Below are positions 6,109-9,573 of a stretch of DNA of 9,573 nucleotides, piece after piece (position 1 is the first letter of the stretch; every line of letters starts with the position of its first letter). Source of the DNA: CAZYJD01 sp964647785. GTDB lineage: Bacteria > Bacteroidota > Bacteroidia > NS11-12g > UBA9320. A program made the translations under genes and the position numbers. The stretch lies in NCBI GenBank assembly GCA_964647785.1, contig CAZYJD010000078.1, positions 1 to 9,573 of the forward strand. The letters are read 5' to 3'. The notes under the pieces were generated by a model that had not been told where the DNA came from, searched no databases, and saw only the letters and a program-made list of their open reading frames with translations.

Positions 6109-7794
6109 ATGATGAACAGTGCAAGAACTTGTCTTTTGTTTATTCTATTGCTACATCTCTCACATGTAGCACGCCCTCAGTGCGATGGCTCATTTGAGTT
6201 TGAGTCTTATCTGTACCCAAAGGGGAATAGCTTTTTTGGGAAAGTAATCTCGAATAATAACGATGGCCAAGTATTTGCACTGTTTTTTAATGATTCTCTT
6301 AAAAAGGAAGAGAAGGTTTTTATTGCTGAACAGGAAGGCCCATTCACCACCACGGGGCTATTGTTATACAAGGAGAAGAATGGGGAACTTTTGTGGGAAC
6401 AACTTTATGAAATAACTGTATTTCATCAAGCTCAGTTCTTAGAGAGCAATCAAGTGCTCATTGAAAAGGATGGGGTCTTAAACCTCTTTGTACAGTTAGA
6501 TAGTGGAAGTTACCAATTGAATGAAACCACTTTGATTAACATTGATAAAAGCCAACTACTTGCGTTGAGGTTCGATAGCAATGATGGAAGTTTTTTGGGC
6601 ATAAAGCCAGTCTTATCTGACGGACAAAGATGGGGTGGCCTTAGTTTAGGGAAATGGCAAATGGCGGTAAAAAAGAATGCTTTACTTTTTTACTTTGTTC
6701 CTTACAGTGACTTGCTCATTAACGAAAATACCTGGATTCGTATTTCGGATGAATTTGATGAAGTTGTAGAATTGACCACCACTTTCGATGGAGATTATCT
6801 GAGGCACCGAACGATGCTTCGTTCAGATTATTGTCAATCTGATCGGGTTACTATTCGTGAAGGTAAGGTCTATTTAGTGGGGCGATTTACCGGTAGTATT
6901 TGGACCAATGACACGGCCAAGATTTACTCAAATTCAACAATTGGTGCATCGGATGTGTTTTTAGCCTCTTTTGATACATTGGGAGAGGATATACAATTAT
7001 CAAACGTTACTGGTAGCGTTGGTGGTGAAGAATGTCTTGGTCTTCTTGCTCATGCTAAAGGTATAGGGGTTTTATTTGATTCAGAGAGCAGTGAGCTACA
7101 ACTTCCAGACACATTGATCAATACGGGAGTCGATGAGTTTATTCTCCTAAATCTCGATACATCTCATCATTTTAAAGGAAATTGTAGAATAAAGGTTGTT
7201 AACACTTCCGGCTTCACTGAGGTTACTTTATTCAAATCTAATGAAGGGTTGCCAGCAATCAATGTTAGCTCCAATAGTGACTTCTTTGTAAATGGAGAAT
7301 TGATCAATAGAAGAACACAATCATCCCAAGGTATTACCACAGCACATTTGTACTTAAATGAAGGCATGACGGTAGTGAAAAGGAATATGTTCTGGTCCGA
7401 CAAGGTTTTCATCATAGAGCCTTTATGGGAAGAAGATGGTATTACTTTCTACAGAGGAATCCAATTTGAGGATATACAAGGTTCTCTGAATATTAATTGG
7501 GCTGAAAGAAAGAAAAGAGTTTTTGTAATGCAAAAATGCATTGACAATGTTATGGGTATTCAAGATCAAACCTTTGCCACATCAAAACTTTCGGCCTATC
7601 CCAATCCGTTTTCTGAGAGACTCTTTGCCAATAGCAGTCTACCCAAAGAGCTAATGATCCGAAATGCATGGGGTGTTCTCATGTTTCAAGGGGTTATCCC
7701 TGAAGGGGGGCTAAATACATCAAATTGGTCAGCCGGCTTGTATATTGTTCATGATGAATCTGGCAATACCCGGAAATTAATCAAGGCAGAGTGA
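6109..7794 (+). CDS. Secreted T9SS cargo protein with degenerate beta-propeller-like repeats
   Basis: A 561-residue exported protein. The first 20-24 residues form a hydrophobic signal peptide (RTCLLFILLLHLSHVA), followed by RPQCDG. Residues 493-561 are a type A T9SS sorting domain: SAYPNP at 495-500, a central IRNAWGVLMFQG, WSAGLYIV and a final RKLIKAE. The core shows five or so loose repeats of 35-45 residues, most clearly VYLVGRFTGS..ASDVFLASFDTLGE at 254-293 and GIGVLF..VDEFILLNLD at 318-350. They follow a pattern of strand, Gly-rich turn, then a strand ending in an Asp-containing turn, recalling SBBP-type propeller blades. No catalytic motif is seen. The start has two adjacent ATGs (6109 and 6112), and either would do. 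It lies nine bases after the six-Cys gene, with no promoter between, which points to shared expression and possibly a shared job. Base composition is lower in GC than the glycosyltransferase operon. Confidence 0.85.
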   Translation: MMNSARTCLLFILLLHLSHVARPQCDGSFEFESYLYPKGNSFFGKVISNNNDGQVFALFFNDSLKKEEKVFIAEQEGPFTTTGLLLYKEKNGELLWEQLYEITVFHQAQFLESNQVLIEKDGVLNLFVQLDSGSYQLNETTLINIDKSQLLALRFDSNDGSFLGIKPVLSDGQRWGGLSLGKWQMAVKKNALLFYFVPYSDLLINENTWIRISDEFDEVVELTTTFDGDYLRHRTMLRSDYCQSDRVTIREGKVYLVGRFTGSIWTNDTAKIYSNSTIGASDVFLASFDTLGEDIQLSNVTGSVGGEECLGLLAHAKGIGVLFDSESSELQLPDTLINTGVDEFILLNLDTSHHFKGNCRIKVVNTSGFTEVTLFKSNEGLPAINVSSNSDFFVNGELINRRTQSSQGITTAHLYLNEGMTVVKRNMFWSDKVFIIEPLWEEDGITFYRGIQFEDIQGSLNINWAERKKRVFVMQKCIDNVMGIQDQTFATSKLSAYPNPFSERLFANSSLPKELMIRNAWGVLMFQGVIPEGGLNTSNWSAGLYIVHDESGNTRKLIKAE

Positions 7795-7816
7795 TGGCTG
7801 TTGTTGGAATTTTGGA

Positions 7817-7872
7817 GTTGGAGGTTTGAAGTTGGAGGTTTGAAGTTGGAGGTTTGAAGTTGGGAGTTTGAA
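7817..7872. repeat. 14-bp tandem repeat (gttggaggtttgaa)x4
   Basis: Three exact copies of a 14-base unit (7817-7830, 7831-7844, 7845-7858) and a fourth with two changes (7859-7872). Each unit is two related heptamers, gttggag and gtttgaa. The array begins 22 bases after the stop of the second T9SS gene and runs directly into another heptad array. It has no open reading frame or promoter signal of its own. Confidence 0.9.
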
Positions 7873-7893
7873 ATTAGAAATTAGGAATTAGGA
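7873..7893. repeat. Heptanucleotide tandem repeat (attagga)x3
   Basis: Three consecutive 7-base units, attagaa then attagga twice, in register with the preceding 14-base array (7873 follows 7872 directly). A partial unit, atccggc, follows and leads into a GC-rich palindrome. The unit differs from the neighbouring arrays while the period stays 7. Confidence 0.75.
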
Positions 7894-7899
7894 ATCCGG

Positions 7900-7935
7900 C
7901 CCGCCGCGGCGGGTGGAATCCGGAATCCGGTTTCC
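7900..7935. repeat. CCCGCCGCGGCGGG palindrome followed by ggaatcc heptads
   Basis: 7900-7913 is a perfect 14-base palindrome, cccgccgcggcggg. It is followed by two exact ggaatcc units (7915-7921, 7922-7928) and a third variant, ggtttcc. The stretch 7905-7926 recurs as a direct repeat after queA at 9116-9137 with one mismatch. A second palindrome of the same form with another centre lies at 9480-9493. It sits just upstream of the queA promoter and could form a strong hairpin, but no U-run follows it. Confidence 0.8.
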
Positions 7936-7936
7936 C

Positions 7937-7967
7937 TTGCATTTTGCGCTCCATTTTCTTAATTTTG
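7937..7967 (+). promoter_or_regulatory. queA promoter (TTG -33, TAATTTTG -7)
   Basis: TAATTTTG at 7960-7967 is a full match to the Bacteroidota -7 consensus. TTG at 7937-7939 lies 20 bases upstream, inside the usual spacing. The leader from here to the ATG at 7993 is only about 20 bases and has no Shine-Dalgarno sequence, which leaves no room for a preQ1 riboswitch. Confidence 0.6.
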
Positions 7968-7992
7968 CAGGCCCTAAAATAGACCCTTTTCT

Positions 7993-9042
7993 ATGAAGCT
8001 TTCCCAGTTTAAGTTCGAACTTCCTGAAGATTTAATCGCTCAGGAACCAACCTATAATCGCGACGACAGCCGTTTGATGGTGGTAAACAAAAAAGAGAAA
8101 ACCATCGAGCACAAAGTTTTCCGCGACATATTGGATATGTTCAACGAAGGGGATGTGATGTTGCTGAATGATGCACGCGTATTCCCTGCCCGTTTGTATG
8201 GCAACAAGGAAAAAACCGGCGCTCAAATTGAAGTGTTTTTGCTCCGAGAGCTGAACAAGGAACTTCGTCTTTGGGATGTGCTGGTGGATCCGGCTAGAAA
8301 AATTCGCGTAGGAAATAAATTGTTCTTTGGCGATGATGAATTGGTGGCAGAAGTGATCGACAACACCACTTCACGAGGCAGAACCATCCGCTTTTTATTC
8401 GATGGAACAGATGATGAGTTCAATCGCATCATTCACATGTTGGGTGAAACCCCTTTGCCCAAATACATTGATCGTGAAGTGAATGCAGATGATCGCGAAC
8501 GTTATCAAACCATTTTTGCTTCTACCGATGGTGCCATTGCGCCCCCTTCTGCCGGTTTACATTTCACCCGTGAGCTGATGATGCGCCTGGAAATCAAGGG
8601 CGTTGATTTTGCCAAGTTGAACTTGAACATCGGCCATGGGGCTTCGCGCACAGTGGAAGTTGAAGACCTCACCAAGCACAAAATGGATTCTGAATCTTTT
8701 TACATCCCTGAAGAAACTGCTGAAAGGGTGAACCGTGCAAAAAGCGAAAAGAAAAAGGTGGTAGCCGTTGGCAGCAGCGTAATGCGCGCCATCGAGTCGA
8801 GTGTATCGGCCTTTGGAAAACTCAACGCCAATGAAGGCTGGACGGATAAGTTCATGTTTCCGCCTTATGATTTCAAGATTGCCAATGCGTTCATCACGAA
8901 CTTTCACGCACCTGAAACCACTTTGAGCATGCTTACTGCCGCCTTCATCGATGATTACGACTTCGCCATGAAGGTGTACGACGAAGCCAAAAAAGAGAAA
9001 TACCGCTGGCTTTGCTACGGCGACGCACTGCTGGTGATTTAA
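7993..9042 (+). CDS. queA: S-adenosylmethionine:tRNA ribosyltransferase-isomerase
   Basis: A 349-residue cytoplasmic enzyme of the queuosine pathway. It transfers and isomerises the ribose of SAM onto preQ1 at position 34 of GUN-anticodon tRNAs, giving epoxyqueuosine. The full-length family layout is present: LIAQEP (14-19), LNDARVFPARLYG (58-70), GETPLPKYIDR (151-161), RYQTIFA (170-176), the AGLHFT block (187-192), EVEDLTKHKMDSE (222-234), EGWTDKF (281-287), ITNFH (301-305) and YGDALL (342-347). Several normally rigid positions differ: PPSAGLHFT for the usual APTAGLHF, LNIGHGAS (211-218) for a LHVGxGTF-like motif, and VGSSVMR (259-265) for VGTTSMR. This could mark lineage drift or altered activity. 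The gene appears monocistronic behind its own promoter. The heptad array at 9043 touches its stop codon. Confidence 0.93.
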   Translation: MKLSQFKFELPEDLIAQEPTYNRDDSRLMVVNKKEKTIEHKVFRDILDMFNEGDVMLLNDARVFPARLYGNKEKTGAQIEVFLLRELNKELRLWDVLVDPARKIRVGNKLFFGDDELVAEVIDNTTSRGRTIRFLFDGTDDEFNRIIHMLGETPLPKYIDREVNADDRERYQTIFASTDGAIAPPSAGLHFTRELMMRLEIKGVDFAKLNLNIGHGASRTVEVEDLTKHKMDSESFYIPEETAERVNRAKSEKKKVVAVGSSVMRAIESSVSAFGKLNANEGWTDKFMFPPYDFKIANAFITNFHAPETTLSMLTAAFIDDYDFAMKVYDEAKKEKYRWLCYGDALLVI

Positions 9043-9086
9043 GCGCAGAGCTCAGAGCTCAGAGCTCAGTCCGGATAGCTATGGGG
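9043..9086. repeat. gctcaga heptad array and decayed CCCGAT palindrome
   Basis: Immediately after the queA stop come four 7-base units: gcgcaga, gctcaga twice, then gctcagt. They run into 9071-9086, a degraded copy of the 62-77 palindrome with two changes that break its symmetry. The same heptad appears in inverse orientation at 27-54. The order of heptads followed by palindrome suggests one composite repeat family. Confidence 0.85.
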
Positions 9087-9115
9087 AGCAGGCCCGTCCA
9101 GCCCCAGCAGGCAAG

Positions 9116-9137
9116 CGCGGCGGGTGGAATCAGGAAT
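9116..9137. repeat. Direct repeat of 7905-7926 flanking queA
   Basis: Twenty-two bases match 7905-7926 with one mismatch, beginning with the 16-base identity cgcggcgggtggaatc. The pair brackets queA at a distance of about 1.2 kb. Both copies continue into a related ttccc after a short gap. Only the right half of the palindrome seen at 7900 is kept here. Confidence 0.8.
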
Positions 9138-9145
9138 TTCCCACC

Positions 9146-9264
9146 CCCATCAATGTCTCCCGCCGATAGAAGAGAACGTTGATGTACTGTTTGTACTGTG
9201 CATTATCTGATTAGATGCCTTTGAAAAGTTCTCATCAACGTCCCTTTCAGGAGACGTTGATGGG
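9146..9264. repeat. 119-bp structured element with 15-bp inverted ends
   Basis: The ends, 9146-9160 and 9250-9264, are inverted copies with one difference, which would be a G-U pair in RNA. Inside are further inverted copies of acgttgatg: 9176-9184 against 9233-9241, and 9233-9242 against 9253-9262 (a perfect 10-base stem). tactgtgc at 9194-9201 pairs with gcacagta at 9274-9281, just outside. Alternative foldings are possible. There is no open reading frame. It could be a small MITE-like repeat or a structured RNA. No target-site duplication is visible. Confidence 0.5.
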
Positions 9265-9296
9265 AATGAAAAAGCACAGTAGATAGCTTTTGGGAG

Positions 9297-9326
9297 CAGA
9301 CTTAACAGTCAACGTTATTTAGGCAT
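9297..9326. repeat. Right copy of the ~30-bp dispersed inverted repeat
   Basis: It matches the reverse complement of 1-30 at 27 of 30 positions. It lies between the structured element at 9146-9264 and the 34-bp direct repeats. Its gtcaacgtt core resembles the acgttga motif that recurs in that element. Confidence 0.75.
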
Positions 9327-9329
9327 CAA

Positions 9330-9363
9330 CATCTATCAACTAAAAACAATCAACTATTCACTC
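9330..9363. repeat. 34-bp direct repeat, copy 1
   Basis: Identical over all 34 bases to 9409-9442. Inside, 7-base units are visible in register: atcaact (9335-9341), aaaaaca, atcaact (9349-9355) and attcact (9356-9362). It is rich in A and C on this strand and has no internal palindrome. Confidence 0.9.
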
Positions 9364-9408
9364 ATCATTCCTATCAGGGTTGCGGAGGTTTAATGGGGTG
9401 TCAGTGTT

Positions 9409-9442
9409 CATCTATCAACTAAAAACAATCAACTATTCACTC
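9409..9442. repeat. 34-bp direct repeat, copy 2
   Basis: A perfect copy of 9330-9363, 79 bases downstream start to start, with 45 bases between. The intervening DNA is not repetitive. Only two copies are present and no cas gene is near, so it is not a CRISPR array. Confidence 0.9.
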
Positions 9443-9445
9443 TAT

Positions 9446-9462
9446 AAAAAGCGCAGCTTTTT
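9446..9462. terminator. Short AT-rich hairpin, possible terminator
   Basis: AAAAAGC and GCTTTTT form a perfect 7-base stem around a GCA loop, with the T run forming the 3' arm. It could act in either direction, but only two G-C pairs hold the stem, and it lies about 400 bases after queA. The assignment is weak. Confidence 0.25.
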
Positions 9463-9470
9463 GTTTCTGT

Positions 9471-9504
9471 GTTTTCTGTCCTGCCTAGGCGGGTGCGAGA
9501 AAAC
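9471..9504. repeat. Nested inverted repeat with CCTGCCTAGGCGGG palindrome
   Basis: Outer arms gttttct (9471-9477) and agaaaac (9498-9504) are exact inverted copies. Between them 9480-9493 is cctgcctaggcggg, palindromic except for one T-G pair, of the same form as 7900-7913 but with TA at the centre instead of GC. It looks like another dispersed palindrome of that class. Confidence 0.6.
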
Positions 9505-9552
9505 AAGCCCTCGCCAGCAGAATCATCCGTGACATTAGTGCAATCTGTGAGA

Positions 9553-9573
9553 GCTCAGTCCCGATCCCATCGG
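9553..9573. repeat. Third CCCGAT..ATCGG palindrome copy, cut by the window end
   Basis: gctcagtcccgat at 9553-9565 equals the reverse complement of 72-84. It is followed by ccc and atcgg, so the palindrome is CCCGAT-CCC-ATCGG(G) with a different centre from the copy at 62-77. The last base falls outside the window. Confidence 0.7.

Larger units (their letters stand above)
9043..9573. other. 531-base gene-free, repeat-dense region
   Basis: No reading frame with coding character is seen on either strand. Besides the repeats listed separately, the stretch holds an unassigned tail, 9505-9552, with no recognisable promoter, tRNA or RNA gene. It looks like an accumulation of short dispersed repeats between queA and whatever follows. 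Confidence 0.7.

Noticed and set aside
7968..7992. preQ1 riboswitch before queA
   Set aside because: The leader after the -7 box is only 25 bases and shows no hairpin with the A-rich tail expected of preQ1 aptamers.
8557..8907. 116-residue minus-strand reading frame inside queA
   Set aside because: It is complementary to conserved QueA motifs and has no promoter or family signature.
1..9326. Composite transposon or genomic island bounded by the ~30-bp inverted repeats
   Set aside because: There is no transposase, integrase or target-site duplication, the genes are ordinary chromosomal types, and related repeat pieces occur several times within the window.
9330..9442. CRISPR array
   Set aside because: Only two repeats with a 45-base spacer, no palindromic repeat structure, and no cas genes.

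Overview
The window looks like chromosomal DNA of a Bacteroidota bacterium, most likely from the Flavobacteriales and perhaps Cryomorphaceae-like. Two long secreted proteins end in type A sorting domains of the type IX secretion system (T9SS), a system confined to this phylum. Three gene starts have a TAnnTTTG -7 box, the Bacteroidota housekeeping promoter element, with no clear Shine-Dalgarno sequence. The QueA protein has the phylum's usual length and layout. No mobile-element gene, CRISPR array, rRNA or tRNA was found.

Layout. (1) 70-3576, minus strand: a tight three-gene operon read right to left. It encodes an ArnT-like GT-C glycosyltransferase, a GT2 polyprenyl-phosphate glycosyltransferase with two C-terminal membrane helices, and a YbhN/PF03706 multi-pass membrane protein. 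The genes overlap by 14 and 4 bases. Together they resemble a module that charges a lipid carrier with a sugar, possibly moves it across the membrane, and transfers the sugar outside. The sugar and acceptor cannot be read from the sequence. (2) 3577-3653: a 77-base divergent promoter region with -7 boxes so close to both start codons that the messages may be nearly leaderless. (3) 3654-5516, plus strand: a 620-residue T9SS cargo protein with a propeller-like core. (4) 5517-7794: a lower-GC stretch with a 14-base T run in a possible promoter, a small secreted six-cysteine protein that I do not recognise, and nine bases later a second T9SS cargo protein. (5) 7993-9042: queA, the tRNA queuosine gene, with its own promoter.

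The intergenic DNA is the most unusual part. 1-69, 7795-7936 and 9043-9573 hold short dispersed repeats: palindromes of the forms CCCGAT..ATCGGG and CCYGCC..GGCGGG, several unrelated sequences that all repeat with a 7-base (or 14-base) period, a 34-bp direct repeat pair, a 119-bp element with inverted ends, and a roughly 30-bp repeat in inverted orientation near the two ends of the window. Repeats abut the queA stop codon exactly, and one supplies the last codons and stop of the YbhN-like gene. The 531 bases after queA contain no gene that I can support.

I see no clear new defence or mobile system. The best candidates for something undescribed are the heptad-periodic repeats, the six-cysteine protein with its T9SS partner behind a homopolymer tract, and the glycan-modification operon with an unknown target.
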